Numbered from the stretch's first letter, positions 33,633 through 42,537 are shown. The stretch is 64,000 nucleotides of DNA from JAJPKK01 sp963747835 (GCA_963747835.1 CAVVGO010000005.1:868001-932000); one strand, 5' to 3'. The notes: generated by a model not told the origin, from the letters alone. Program-made: numbers and translations.

Positions 33633-34352
33633 GTTATAAATCGCGGCCGACCGCGTCGCAAAGCGGCCCGGCGTGTCGGTGGGGCATCTATCAGTATTTA
33701 AGTGGGGTGCAATAGGCGTAGCGCGTTGCGCTAGCGTCAGGAGAGCAGGAGAGGGGGATGATCGTCGATACAAGCTGAAACCTCTCGTCGCGGTCCAGAG
33801 GGTTCGAACTCCCTCGCGGCAAAGGCCGAGCCGGCCAGCCGGAAGCGAGCCTTGCGTGTGAGCGGCAACGCGAAGCATGAAGCGTAGGACAGCAGGTGCC
33901 GAAGCTGCGCCAGTGAGCCCCGAAATCAGCCATCGTCCGAAGCCTTCGCTGTGCGCAAAGCGGGGGCAGCATCGGCGTGACCGTCACGGCAAGGGCACGC
34001 CGGTTCGACCGGGGTCGAGGAACGCAGCAGAGGCACGGGATGGATCGCCTGAAGACCTGAGAGATCCCATTCGCGTCCACGGACGACAGCCGGGAATGTG
34101 GGCAACCGGCACAGCAAGGCCCTGGCCTGGAAGGCACCTCCAGCCTATCGGGAGCGCTGCGGCGGACACGAAAACAGGAGGAAGCCGCGGACTGCGGCGG
34201 CGAACCAATAAGCGGTCGCAGACGCGCGGATGGGAAGTCGTAGCGCCCTCATAGTACCGAGGAGAGCGGGGAACCGGGCTCACCGGGACCCGAAGGAGGG
34301 AAGGGGGGCGTCGCGTGGAGAGAACCAGTGACGGGACACACGGGAAGGGACG

Positions 34353-35678
34353 ATGGACCCTGCCAACCTGTTAACGAAACGGCACTGGATAGCCGAACTG
34401 GCGAGGAGAAAGCCGGGAGGGGTGCTGTACTCGCTCAACCACGTTATCGACTTCGAATGGATGCGGGAGGCCTATCTGCAGACCCGCAAGGATGGCGCGA
34501 CGGGCATCGACGGAGTGACCGCGGCGGACTATGAAGCGAACCTCGAGGCCAATCTTAGGGACCTTCGGGAGCGCATCAAGTCAGGCCGCTATCACGCGCC
34601 GCCGGTGCGCCGCACCTACATCCCCAAGGCGGACGGTTCGCAGCGGCCGCTCGGCATTCCGACCTTCGAAGACAAGATAGCGCAGCGTGCGATCGCCATG
34701 GTGCTGGAGGCCATCTACGAGCAGGACTTTCTGCCCTGCTCGTACGGCTTTCGGCCGGGGCGCTCGGCGCATCAGGCGCTGCGTGAACTGTTTGGTGTCA
34801 TCACGCGGCAAGGGCAGTACTGGGTGATCGAAGTTGACGTACGCAAGTACTTCGATTCGATTCCGCACTCTGAACTACGTGCCATCCTCGACCAGCGCGT
34901 GACCGACGGCGTGATCCGACGGATGATCGACAAGTGGCTCAACGCAGGGGTCTTGGAGGATGGCTCCCTGCGGCTGGCGACCCAAGGCACCCCGCAAGGC
35001 GGCGTGATCTCACCGATGCTCGCGAACATTGTCCTGCACCATGTGCTGGATACCTGGTTCGAGACCGAGGTGAGACCGCGCCTGGCGGGTTGTTGTACGC
35101 TGGTTCGATTTGCTGATGACTTCGTGATGACGTTCAAGAACCACCACGACGCCAAACGGGTCATGGAAGTGCTGACGAAGCGCCTTGCTCGGTTCGGGCT
35201 CACGCTCCATCCCGACAAGACGCGCTTCGTCGACTTCCGTCCCGAGCGCCAAGATGGCACGCATCCGGACTGCAAAGACGGGCCGTTCGACTTTCTCGGC
35301 TTCACCCACGCCTGGGCGAAGTCGCAGAAGGGCAAGAACGTGGTGCGGCAGCGGACGGCGAAAAGCCGCCTCGCCCGCGCCCTGGTCGCGGTCAACGACT
35401 GGTGCCGGAAGAACCGCCACCAGCCGGTCCGCGATCAGCACGTAAAGCTGTCCGCGAAGCTCGTAGGCCATTACGCCTACTACGGCATCACCGGGAACAT
35501 CGCGCAACTCAGCCGCTATGCGCGCCAGCTCGCCCGGCTATGGCGCAAGTGGCTGGCCCGCAGAACGCGCCCGCATGTCCTCACCTGGGACAGCTTCAAC
35601 GCGCTCCTCGAACGCCACCCGCTGCCCCAGCCTCGGATTGTCCATCACTACGCCAAGCGCGGCGAAGCTCTCCCGTGA
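34353..35678 (+). CDS. ltrA: Group II intron reverse transcriptase/maturase
   Basis: A 441-residue multifunctional intron protein (reverse transcriptase plus maturase). RT blocks are RTYIPKADGSQRPLGIPTFE, YGFRPGRSAHQALRELFGVI, VIEVDVRKYFDSIPHSELRA, TPQGGVISPMLANIVLHHVL and the catalytic VRFADDFVMTF (FADD form of YxDD). The C-terminal maturase region ends RPHVLTWDSFNALLERHPL and RIVHHYAK. No HNH endonuclease domain follows, as in many bacterial introns of this size. The ATG at 34353 begins MDPANLLTKRHWIAELAR. Intact. Confidence 0.96.
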   Translation: MDPANLLTKRHWIAELARRKPGGVLYSLNHVIDFEWMREAYLQTRKDGATGIDGVTAADYEANLEANLRDLRERIKSGRYHAPPVRRTYIPKADGSQRPLGIPTFEDKIAQRAIAMVLEAIYEQDFLPCSYGFRPGRSAHQALRELFGVITRQGQYWVIEVDVRKYFDSIPHSELRAILDQRVTDGVIRRMIDKWLNAGVLEDGSLRLATQGTPQGGVISPMLANIVLHHVLDTWFETEVRPRLAGCCTLVRFADDFVMTFKNHHDAKRVMEVLTKRLARFGLTLHPDKTRFVDFRPERQDGTHPDCKDGPFDFLGFTHAWAKSQKGKNVVRQRTAKSRLARALVAVNDWCRKNRHQPVRDQHVKLSAKLVGHYAYYGITGNIAQLSRYARQLARLWRKWLARRTRPHVLTWDSFNALLERHPLPQPRIVHHYAKRGEALP

Positions 35679-35748
35679 AGAACCGGATGCGGGAAATCTG
35701 CACGTCCGGGTCTGTGGGGGGCGAGGGTGGAAACATCCTCGCCTACCC
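35679..35748 (+). ncRNA. Group II intron domains V and VI
   Basis: Domain V: agaaccgga (35680-35688) pairs with tccgggtct (35705-35713), with an inner stem closed by a GAAA loop (gcgggaaatctgc). This is the catalytic hairpin. Domain VI: ggcgagg (35720-35726) pairs with cctcgcc (35737-35743) around tggaaacat. The branch-point A should lie on its 3' side. Their position directly after the RT stop confirms the intron. Confidence 0.85.
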
Positions 35749-35984
35749 GGCCGCTCCACCTCAGACACGCTCGCCGAAGTCGCTGAGGCTTGCCGGACGA
35801 TAACGCGGACATGGCAAAGCCCGCGCGATAGACCCCGAGCTGACCTAAGCGGCTTTGGCGAACGGTCGAGCGGTTGCAAAATCGCTTCCAGACCCGCTGA
35901 CTCATCCTCGCCAGTGGAGTATCCTGCGATCTGGCCCTAGCGGGACGGAATGCAATTCGAGGGCGCTCCAGGAAGGGGGCTCAA
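35749..35984. other. 3' flank of the intron, no intact gene
   Basis: About 235 bases between the intron end and the next gene. A short frame (SDTLAEVAEACRTITRTWQS) reads through from the intron boundary but ends quickly and matches nothing I recognise. It may be the remains of the intron's target gene or plain spacer. Confidence 0.35.
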
Positions 35985-37973
35985 TTGTTTCCAGCGTGCC
36001 GGTTTGCCGCCGCTGCGACAGCATTGTTGCTCATCGCAGGCGCATTTTTCGTCGCCGTTTTCTCAGCCGTGGCTTCGCGGGCCGAAGGTTTGGTCGGCAC
36101 CTGCGAAGACGTGGCCGAAGTCGCGGTGCTGCCTTCGCCGATCGCACCGTGGAAGGGCGCGCCGTTGCGCATCCTCGTCGCGGCGGAGAAGCCGCTCGAG
36201 GGCGAGCTTTCCTTGATCGCGCCCGATGGAAGCGTCGCGGCCCAATCGCGGGAGCGGCACGACGGACCGCCGTATTACTGGTTCGCCGAGGTCGCGTCGC
36301 CGGCCGCGGGGACGTGGCACGCGACGCTTGCGCGCGACCACGCGCCGGCCGAGTGCAGCACGATCACGCGCGACATCGCCGTGAGCCCGCGCAAGCCGGC
36401 GGGTCCGCACACGGCGGAGAACAGCGTGTGGCCGGTGAGCCATACCTGGAATCGCGCGACGGAGAATTTGTATTCGGCCTGGATCGCAAAGCTCTTCGAC
36501 GCGCCCCTCGACGCACAACCGTCGTGGAAGGCCTGGCATGAAGTGCTGCGCGACCGATCGCGCAACTTCCTGCTCAACTATCTGGGGCTCGGCGAAGACA
36601 ACGTGACATCGAGCGTTCGCCCCGACTGCGCCGACTTTGTCTACTTTTTGCGCGCTTATTTCGCATTCAAGATGGGACTCCCGTTCGGCTACTCGAACTG
36701 CTCGCGCGGCGGCGGGGGCGCGCCGCCGAAGTGCTACGAGTGGTTCGACATCGAGCATCCCCAGGTCACCCGTCCCCAGCCGCCGCCCGAACAGAACGTC
36801 ACGGCTGCATCCAGCCCGACGTCCTCGCCCACCCTGATGCAGCAGATGTTTCGCCAACCGGCCGGGCCGGCGGGGACGGCACCGGCGCCGCCGTCCGCAC
36901 CGAAGCAGCTAGGGCTTGCGGCGTCGTTCGGCGAGTATTTGCGGGCCGTCGGCGATGTCGTTCATAGCGGATCGGTGCGAACGTCGAGCGACGACAACAC
37001 CGATTTTTATGCGGTACCGCTGACACAGGAGGCGCTGCGCCCCGGAACGGTGTACGCCGATCCCTACGGGCACGTCCTGATGCTGGTGCAGCGCGTGCCC
37101 CAGTCGGGCGATGCGGCGGGCGTGATCCTCGCGGTCGACGCCGAGCCGGACGGTACGGTGACGCGCAAGCGCTTTTGGCGCGGCAACTTCCTGTTCGTGC
37201 ACGATCCCGCGCTTGGGGGCCCTGGATTCAAACACTTCCGGCCGATCGTGCGTGCGAAGAACGGCGGGTTGCGGCGGTTGACCAACGCGGAGATCGCGAA
37301 AAATCCGCAGTACGGCGATTCTTCGCCCGAGCAGTCCCAACTGGGGCTCGAAGGTTTTTACGATCGAATGGATGAGGTGATGTCGCCTGAGCCGCTCGAT
37401 CCGTTGCGCGCGATGAAGGAGGCGATCACGGCGCTCGAAGAGCAGGTGAGGACGCGCGTTACGGCGGTCGAAAACGGACGAAAGTTCCAGAATGGCGCGC
37501 GCGGCGACGTGGCCATGCCGGACGGCCCTTCGATCTTCGAGACCACCGGCCCATGGGAAGATTTTTCCACGCCAGCGCGCGATTTTCGCCTGTTGATCGC
37601 GATTGACGTCGTGACCGGGTTCCCGGATCGCGTCGAGCGTCGGCCGGAGCGGTACGCGATACCGAATGGCAAGAGCGCAGCGGATATGAAGGCGGAAATG
37701 CGGAGCGTGCTTGCATCGGAACTGGCGGCGCGCAAATTTTCCTATACCCGCAGCGACGGTTCGGCGTGGCCCCTCTCGCTCAAAGATGTGATCGACCGCG
37801 AGACCGCTCTCGAAATGGCCTACAACCCGAACGACTGTGTCGAACTGCGGTGGGCCGCGCTGGAAAAGAGCGCCGAGGCGTCGACGTGCAAGCGGCATGC
37901 GCCGGCAACGCAGAGCGCGAAGATGACTGAATACCGCAACTGGTTCCGCGAACGGCACTGGCCGCACGCTTAG
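35985..37973 (+). CDS. Large exported protein with a Cys/His (NlpC/P60- or papain-like) core, unknown family
   Basis: A 662-residue protein starting with TTG at 35985, 5 bases after a strong ggaaggggg. The signal peptide is ATALLLIAGAFFVAVFSAVA. Residues 35-140 look like a beta-rich domain (IAPWKGAPLRILVAAEKPLE) with a likely disulfide. At about 215-235 there is RPDCADFVYFLRAYFAFKMG, and at about 365-380 VYADPYGHVLMLVQRVP. A Cys at a helix start plus a His on a later strand is the layout of papain-like NlpC/P60 enzymes. A Pro-rich insert of about 60 residues lies between them. The C-terminal 250 residues are not recognised. It could be a peptidoglycan or protein hydrolase; no function is proven. 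Confidence 0.7.
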   Translation: MFPACRFAAAATALLLIAGAFFVAVFSAVASRAEGLVGTCEDVAEVAVLPSPIAPWKGAPLRILVAAEKPLEGELSLIAPDGSVAAQSRERHDGPPYYWFAEVASPAAGTWHATLARDHAPAECSTITRDIAVSPRKPAGPHTAENSVWPVSHTWNRATENLYSAWIAKLFDAPLDAQPSWKAWHEVLRDRSRNFLLNYLGLGEDNVTSSVRPDCADFVYFLRAYFAFKMGLPFGYSNCSRGGGGAPPKCYEWFDIEHPQVTRPQPPPEQNVTAASSPTSSPTLMQQMFRQPAGPAGTAPAPPSAPKQLGLAASFGEYLRAVGDVVHSGSVRTSSDDNTDFYAVPLTQEALRPGTVYADPYGHVLMLVQRVPQSGDAAGVILAVDAEPDGTVTRKRFWRGNFLFVHDPALGGPGFKHFRPIVRAKNGGLRRLTNAEIAKNPQYGDSSPEQSQLGLEGFYDRMDEVMSPEPLDPLRAMKEAITALEEQVRTRVTAVENGRKFQNGARGDVAMPDGPSIFETTGPWEDFSTPARDFRLLIAIDVVTGFPDRVERRPERYAIPNGKSAADMKAEMRSVLASELAARKFSYTRSDGSAWPLSLKDVIDRETALEMAYNPNDCVELRWAALEKSAEASTCKRHAPATQSAKMTEYRNWFRERHWPHA

Positions 37974-38000
37974 CGCGAATTTCGATGGATCGGAATCGCG

Positions 38001-38086
38001 CAGGGTGGGGCAAAGCGAAGCTTACCCACGCTGTCAGGCGGAATCACATGGGCACGGCGGCAAGAGCGCGCCTTTGCCCACCCTGT
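38001..38086. terminator. Inverted repeat between convergent genes, likely bidirectional terminator or dispersed repeat
   Basis: cagggtggggcaaag (38001-38015) faces ctttgcccaccctg (38072-38085); the arms match except for one bulged g. They lie between the convergent ends of the Cys/His protein gene (stop 37973) and the M15 peptidase gene (stop 38190). The wording (gggtgggcaaagcg…gcccacc) resembles dispersed repeats of Hyphomicrobiales. No T-run follows either arm, so termination would be atypical. Confidence 0.5.
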
Positions 38087-38189
38087 GAGCGGTTCCAGTC
38101 GGTCGAGAGACGCTCGAGCGGTCGGTGTGCGCTCGGTGTCCGCCGCAGCGGAAATAGCGAAGCTTCGGCGTGAGGCGGCGTGCGCATGC

Positions 38190-38993
38190 TTACAGCAGTT
38201 CCGGCCGGTACTCGAAGTGCATCGTGTCGAAATGTCCCCACTTGCCGCCCCAGATGAAGCCGTGTCGTTCGAAGATCTCCACGATCTCGAACGGGACTTG
38301 GTTTCGATAGGCGCCTTTCTTCGCCCATAGCCAATAGTCGGCGAACTTCGTGTTGATATCGATTGCCGCGCCCCACGCATGCGCACTGCGATTGCCGGTG
38401 TCTTTAACGGCGCGGCAATTAAACGTGCCGGCGCTCGGAAAAGCATATTTCCTGATCTCCGGCGGGAGTCTATCGAGCTCCTCGGACACCGCGCGCAACC
38501 GGTCCGCAACGCCGTTCAACGTCGTGACCCGGACCGAGCCGCCACCCGCCTTGGGCAACCAAGCCACCGACGCGAGCTTTTTCTCAACCTTGCCTTTCGA
38601 GCAGTCGCCGTACATCTTATCGAAGAACGCGACGTTGCGAAAACGCCCCGGGTCATCCTGCGGGCCGGGCGGTGCGGCCAGGGGACCCTTGACATAGCGG
38701 ATCGAGAGCTGGTCGAGGAGAGAAGGATTGCGCAGCTTCTCCTCGAAACCAGTGTTGGTACGCCCATCGGAAATCGGCATGCGCGTCCCGTCTTTCCAGA
38801 TCAGGACCCGGCCATCATGGCTCTCCAGGAAGTCGGGATAAGCGCGCACCAGCGCGTCGAGCGCCGCGTCCTGCGCGAGCGTCGGGACGACAGTCGCAAA
38901 CAGGCAGCAGAATGCGACCAACCATAACAACCCGCGTCCCGGCGGCATCCTGGGATGGCGATCGATCATTGGTCTCGACGGTGCCCGCATCAT
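38190..38993 (-). CDS. M15 family metallopeptidase (D-alanyl-D-alanine carboxypeptidase-like)
   Basis: A 267-residue exported zinc peptidase that would cut D-Ala peptides in peptidoglycan. A signal peptide follows an Arg/Pro-rich start (RGLLWLVAFCCLFATVVPTL AQ); alternative starts at 38990 and 38969 are possible. The M15 motifs are present: SAHAWGAAIDI (zinc His and Asp) and WGHFDTMHFEYRPEL (catalytic region and last zinc His). Two cysteines (DCSKGK, FNCRAVKD) may form a disulfide. It is convergent with the Cys/His protein gene, so two putative wall hydrolases face each other. Confidence 0.9.
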   Translation of the reverse strand: MMRAPSRPMIDRHPRMPPGRGLLWLVAFCCLFATVVPTLAQDAALDALVRAYPDFLESHDGRVLIWKDGTRMPISDGRTNTGFEEKLRNPSLLDQLSIRYVKGPLAAPPGPQDDPGRFRNVAFFDKMYGDCSKGKVEKKLASVAWLPKAGGGSVRVTTLNGVADRLRAVSEELDRLPPEIRKYAFPSAGTFNCRAVKDTGNRSAHAWGAAIDINTKFADYWLWAKKGAYRNQVPFEIVEIFERHGFIWGGKWGHFDTMHFEYRPELL

Positions 38994-39116
38994 GACGCCG
39001 CAACGGTGCGGTCCGGGGTTCGAAGCCAGCGGCGGTGGCGATGGCGCAGCACTCGTCGAAAAGCTGGAACATCGCGGAAGCTCATGGAGCGAGGCGAAAA
39101 GATCGATCCTCGCCCC

Positions 39117-40097
39117 TCAGAAGTCCGGCTTCTCAGCACGCGGAGCGTCGGTGTCGCTGTGGTCGTAATAATATTGATGGAGATTTTCAGCGCAGATGAC
39201 TTCCGACAAAATACCAGGTCCCGGCACATAGGTCAGGGTCGCGGTCCACGGCGTCGTGAAGACGCCCTCGTCCTCGATCGTCAGGTGGAGCTGCAGGAAC
39301 TTGCCCCGGTGTTTGCTGAAGACATCGCCGTTCAACAGCCAATTCTCTTTTTTGTTCCTCTCGATCGCGTCCTTCACGTCGTCGTATTCACGCAGCCGAT
39401 AGCGTTCGACGATATGCAATGATTTTGTATAGGGCGTGCCGAAAAGGTCGATCATCGCATAGGGCCGATCGGTCTTGACGCCGACGGTGTCGATCACCAG
39501 CGTGTCGCCCTCATAATGGCCGACCGAATCACCGTACCAGCGCGGCGTGAGCGGCTCGGGATGACGGTCGTTCAGGCGCACGCGGCGCACGTCGGTACTC
39601 GGCGCCGTGTAGATGATCACGACCATGTCCGGCTGCTGAACGATCTCCACCATGAATTGCTTGTAGATGAACGGCATCGGCATCGGCCAACATTGGTTGG
39701 AAGGGTTGCCGTAGACGATGCCCGCAAGCGACATTTCGCCGAACTTCTTCACGACCTGCGCTGCCCAGGGCTGCAAGATCGGATTGCTATAGTCGCCGAC
39801 CAGCTGGTCGTAGTCGCTGACGCCTTCCACGCCTGGCGGAAGGGGGGGCATGGCCACGGAGCCTGAATCGCCGCCGGGCTGCTGTGGCCAGCGCGACTTG
39901 TTCGTCACCGGGCCGGGCCCGGATGCCGGCGGCTCGAACCAGGGAAAGCCCGGGTGCATCCAGACGCGGGAAAAGTCCGGGATCGATGTAGCGCCGCTGG
40001 CCGGTCCGGTCCCTGTTGTCACGGTCTGCCCCAGGGCAGGCGTCACAACCGCCGCCGCCAATGCGATGAATAGAAGGAAAATCCGCTCCCTGCGCAT
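39117..40097 (-). CDS. Exported hypothetical protein
   Basis: A 326-residue protein with a clear signal peptide (IFLLFIALAAAVVTPALGQ) after an ATG with ggagg at good spacing. Readable features are FSRVWMHPGFPWFEPP, GIVYGNPSNQCWPMPMPFIY, LTPRWYGDSVGHYEGDTLVI, DTVGVKTDRPYAMIDLFGTP, and a late LTIEDEGVFTTPWTATLTYV. This pattern marks a widespread but uncharacterised family of secreted proteins in soil bacteria. A decayed fragment of a related-looking protein lies at 29.5 kb. Function unknown. Confidence 0.8.
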   Translation of the reverse strand: MRRERIFLLFIALAAAVVTPALGQTVTTGTGPASGATSIPDFSRVWMHPGFPWFEPPASGPGPVTNKSRWPQQPGGDSGSVAMPPLPPGVEGVSDYDQLVGDYSNPILQPWAAQVVKKFGEMSLAGIVYGNPSNQCWPMPMPFIYKQFMVEIVQQPDMVVIIYTAPSTDVRRVRLNDRHPEPLTPRWYGDSVGHYEGDTLVIDTVGVKTDRPYAMIDLFGTPYTKSLHIVERYRLREYDDVKDAIERNKKENWLLNGDVFSKHRGKFLQLHLTIEDEGVFTTPWTATLTYVPGPGILSEVICAENLHQYYYDHSDTDAPRAEKPDF

Positions 40098-40298
40098 ACC
40101 AACCTCCCTTTCAATCGTCTTCCGTGAGAGATCACGAGGGCGCCTGTATGGATTTGTGCTGGAGAACGCTTGCCCGCAGTGTTCACTCCCGATGCTCTGG
40201 CGGCAGGACTTCGACAGGTCCCGCTTGCCAGTCTCAATTGAAGGCTACACCTTTTTCGCTTCCTTATGAAAGGGGCTGCGATTTTCCGGTTCGGTGCG

Positions 40299-40360
40299 GG
40301 TTTTCGGACGCCGGCATGGCGAACCTCTCCACGCGGCCGGACGGCCGGCGTCCGAAAACC
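40299..40360. repeat. Perfect 17-bp inverted repeat (large hairpin)
   Basis: ggttttcggacgccggc (40299-40315) and its exact complement gccggcgtccgaaaacc (40344-40360) flank a 28-base spacer. It lies 58 bases beyond the stop of the HPF-like gene (leftward) and about 200 bases upstream of the 39,117-40,097 gene. No T-run follows, so it is not a standard terminator. It could stabilise the hpf-like transcript's 3' end, or be a small repeat element. Confidence 0.75.
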
Positions 40361-40417
40361 TGCACCATCCGAGACATGTTCTTATCGGTAGGAGTTGTCG
40401 GCGTGTGCCTGACCTCA

Positions 40418-40792
40418 TCAATCAGAGGTCCGGGCGTCCCGCCGAGGCACATGAGTTTTCGAATCGCCCCGCATGCGGCGGACGTCCTCCTCCAAAATCC
40501 GCTGGGCGTGCCCGAAGGCATCGTTGATCGCCGAGTGAACATCAGAGTGGCGCTCGTCTGCATCCGGCTTATGACCGACATTGACCTCCTTTCGATCCGG
40601 CAAAGAGAGATGGATATGCACCTCGAAGAGACCGCTGGTCCGGTGATGCTGCCCCGGATCTTTCACCACCACGCGACCCGCCGTAATCCGGCCATACCGC
40701 TTCTCCAGCGCCGCCACGTGCCGCACGATCTCCATGCGCAAGGTCTCTTGGGCGTCCATGCCTTGAAAATCGATCTGCAAGGGGGTTTCCAT
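40418..40792 (-). CDS. HPF/RaiA-family ribosome-associated protein
   Basis: A 124-residue protein: METPLQIDFQGMDAQETLRM, EIVRHVAALEKRYGRITAGR, then VHIHLSLPDRKEVNVGHKP and a long helix DVHSAINDAFGHAQRILEED. The beta-alpha-beta-beta-beta-alpha pattern with this helix is that of hibernation-promoting factor/sigma-54 modulation proteins, which bind the small ribosomal subunit in dormant cells. It lacks the long C-terminal dimerisation domain and so is the short form. The start ATG at 40792 has aaggag. A stand-alone gene, possibly an accessory copy alongside a long HPF elsewhere. Confidence 0.85.
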   Translation of the reverse strand: METPLQIDFQGMDAQETLRMEIVRHVAALEKRYGRITAGRVVVKDPGQHHRTSGLFEVHIHLSLPDRKEVNVGHKPDADERHSDVHSAINDAFGHAQRILEEDVRRMRGDSKTHVPRRDARTSD

Positions 40793-41172
40793 CTGTATCT
40801 CCTTGATCGCTGCCGTGCGGGAGTTCGCGCCGGTGCGGACTTCAAATTACGCCAACGCGTCGTGCGCGCTTGTTCTGTTGCGCGAGTGTTGCCAGCGGCC
40901 ACGCCGCTGTGCCGCCTAGTCCCGGCGATAAAATCCCGCCGTCGCACCAATGATCTCCACGCTGGTTCAGGCAAGCCTATCGCAATAGGGGGCGCATCGA
41001 AACCAGTATTCGATCTTGCGCTTCTCGGTGCCGATTTCCGGGTTTGTGCTTTGACCCATTACGTCGTTTCGTTTCGCTGCGCTGTAATGCCTTGGCTGCT
41101 ATCGAAGGCATTGCGGACTTCGAATTGCAGCCGTGGCCGCCTGTCCCAACAGCATGTTTATGAGTTGACGTC
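40793..41172. other. Gene-free spacer at the right border of the accessory block
   Basis: About 380 bases between the HPF-like start and the accC stop. No gene, RNA or repeat is recognised. If the accessory block was inserted into an accC-aat cluster, its right junction should lie in this stretch. Confidence 0.45.
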
Positions 41173-42525
41173 CTATTCTCCCACCACGCCCTTCGCCAGA
41201 AACTGCTCCAGCCAGTGGATGTGGTAGCTGCCGTCGACGAAGTCGGCGTCGCGCACCAGGGCGCGGAACAACGGCAGTGTCGTCTCAACGCCGTCGACCA
41301 CGAATTCGTCGAGCGCGCGGCGCAGCCGCATCAGGCATTCGCCGCGGGTCTTGCCGTGGACGATGAGCTTGCCGAGCAGACTGTCGTAATAAGGCGGGAT
41401 CACGTAGCCCTGGTATGCTGCGGAGTTGATCCGCACCCCCATGCCGCCGGGCGGATGGTAATGCACGATCTTGCCCGGCGAGGGGCGGAACGACACCGGG
41501 TTTTCCGCATTGATGCGGCATTCGATGGCGTGGCCGTTGAACTGCACGTCGGCCTGGCTGATCTTCAGTTCGTCGCCGCTGGCGATGCGGATCTGCTCCA
41601 GCACGAGATCGATGTCGGTGATCATCTCGGTTACCGGATGTTCGACCTGGATGCGGGTGTTCATCTCGATGAAATAGAAGCGGCCATGCTCGTACAGGAA
41701 CTCGACGGTGCCGACGCCGAGATAGTTCAACTCCCGCATCGCCTTCGCGACGGTCTCGCCGATCGCATCGCGCTCCGGAGCATTGAGCGCCGGCGAGGGG
41801 CTCTCCTCCAGCACTTTCTGGTGCCGGCGCTGCAGCGAGCAGTCGCGCTCGCCGAGGTGAATGGCGCGCCCGCGGCCGTCGCCGAGCACCTGGATTTCGA
41901 TGTGGCGCGGGGTTTCGAGATATTTCTCAAGATAGACCGCGTCGTCGCCGAACGCCGCCATGGCCTCGGTGCGCGCGGTCGCAAGCGCAACCGCAAGATC
42001 GGCCTCGCCGTGCGCCACCTTCATGCCGCGTCCGCCGCCGCCGGCGGCAGCTTTGACCAGCACCGGAAAGCCGATCTTGCGCGCGATGGCGAGTGCGTCC
42101 GCCGTCGGGCCGATGCCGCCCTCCGATCCCGGGACCACCGGAATGCCGAGGCGCTGCGCGGTGCGCTTGGCCTCGATCTTGTCGCCCATGAGGCGAATGT
42201 GCTCGGGTCGCGGGCCGATGAAATGGACGCCGTGCTCGATCAGGATTTCGGCAAAGCGGGCGTTTTCCGACAGGAAGCCGTAGCCCGGATGCACGGCGTC
42301 GGCGCCGGTGATCTCGCAAGCGGTGACGAGCGCTGGGATGTTGAGGTAGCTGTCGCGCGCCGGCGGCGGGCCAATGCAGACGCTCTCGTCGGCGAGGCGC
42401 ACATGCATGGCGTCGGCGTCGGCGGTGGAGTGGACGGCCACGGTCGGAATGCCGAGGTCCTTGCAGGCGCGCAGGATGCGCAACGCGATCTCGCCGCGAT
42501 TGGCGATCAGGATTTTCTCAAACAT
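41173..42525 (-). CDS. accC: Acetyl-CoA carboxylase, biotin carboxylase subunit
   Basis: A 450-residue ATP-grasp enzyme that carboxylates biotin on AccB, the first step of fatty-acid synthesis. It starts at the ATG at 42525 (MFEKILIANRGEIALRILRA). Landmarks are HPGYGFLSENARFAE, the glycine-rich KAAAGGGGRGMKVAHGEAD, HIEIQVLGDGRGRAIHLGER with DCSLQRRHQK, and FIEMNTRIQVEHPVTEMITD with the catalytic Glu/Arg. It lies 29 bases after the accB stop in the operon aroQ-accB-accC. Confidence 0.98.
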   Translation of the reverse strand: MFEKILIANRGEIALRILRACKDLGIPTVAVHSTADADAMHVRLADESVCIGPPPARDSYLNIPALVTACEITGADAVHPGYGFLSENARFAEILIEHGVHFIGPRPEHIRLMGDKIEAKRTAQRLGIPVVPGSEGGIGPTADALAIARKIGFPVLVKAAAGGGGRGMKVAHGEADLAVALATARTEAMAAFGDDAVYLEKYLETPRHIEIQVLGDGRGRAIHLGERDCSLQRRHQKVLEESPSPALNAPERDAIGETVAKAMRELNYLGVGTVEFLYEHGRFYFIEMNTRIQVEHPVTEMITDIDLVLEQIRIASGDELKISQADVQFNGHAIECRINAENPVSFRPSPGKIVHYHPPGGMGVRINSAAYQGYVIPPYYDSLLGKLIVHGKTRGECLMRLRRALDEFVVDGVETTLPLFRALVRDADFVDGSYHIHWLEQFLAKGVVGE

Positions 42526-42537
42526 GGCCGTGATCCC

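Larger units (their letters stand above)
33700..35748 (+). mobile_element. Group II intron with reverse transcriptase (approximate ends)
   Basis: A complete-looking retroelement of about 2 kb: a structured 5' region, the RT/maturase gene (34353-35678), then domain V and domain VI immediately after the RT stop. The 5' part holds typical domain I text, such as a perfect hairpin gaggg-ttcgaac-tccctc near 33799. The 3' boundary is near 35744-35750, just after domain VI. The 5' boundary is not certain because no clear GTGYG start was found; a gtgcaatagg near 33710 is a candidate. It lies downstream of adc in the same orientation and interrupts no recognisable gene. Confidence 0.85.

Noticed and set aside
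33795..33820. Perfect tRNA-like arm gaggg-ttcgaac-tccctc
   Set aside because: No other tRNA arms surround it; it fits the structured 5' part of the group II intron.
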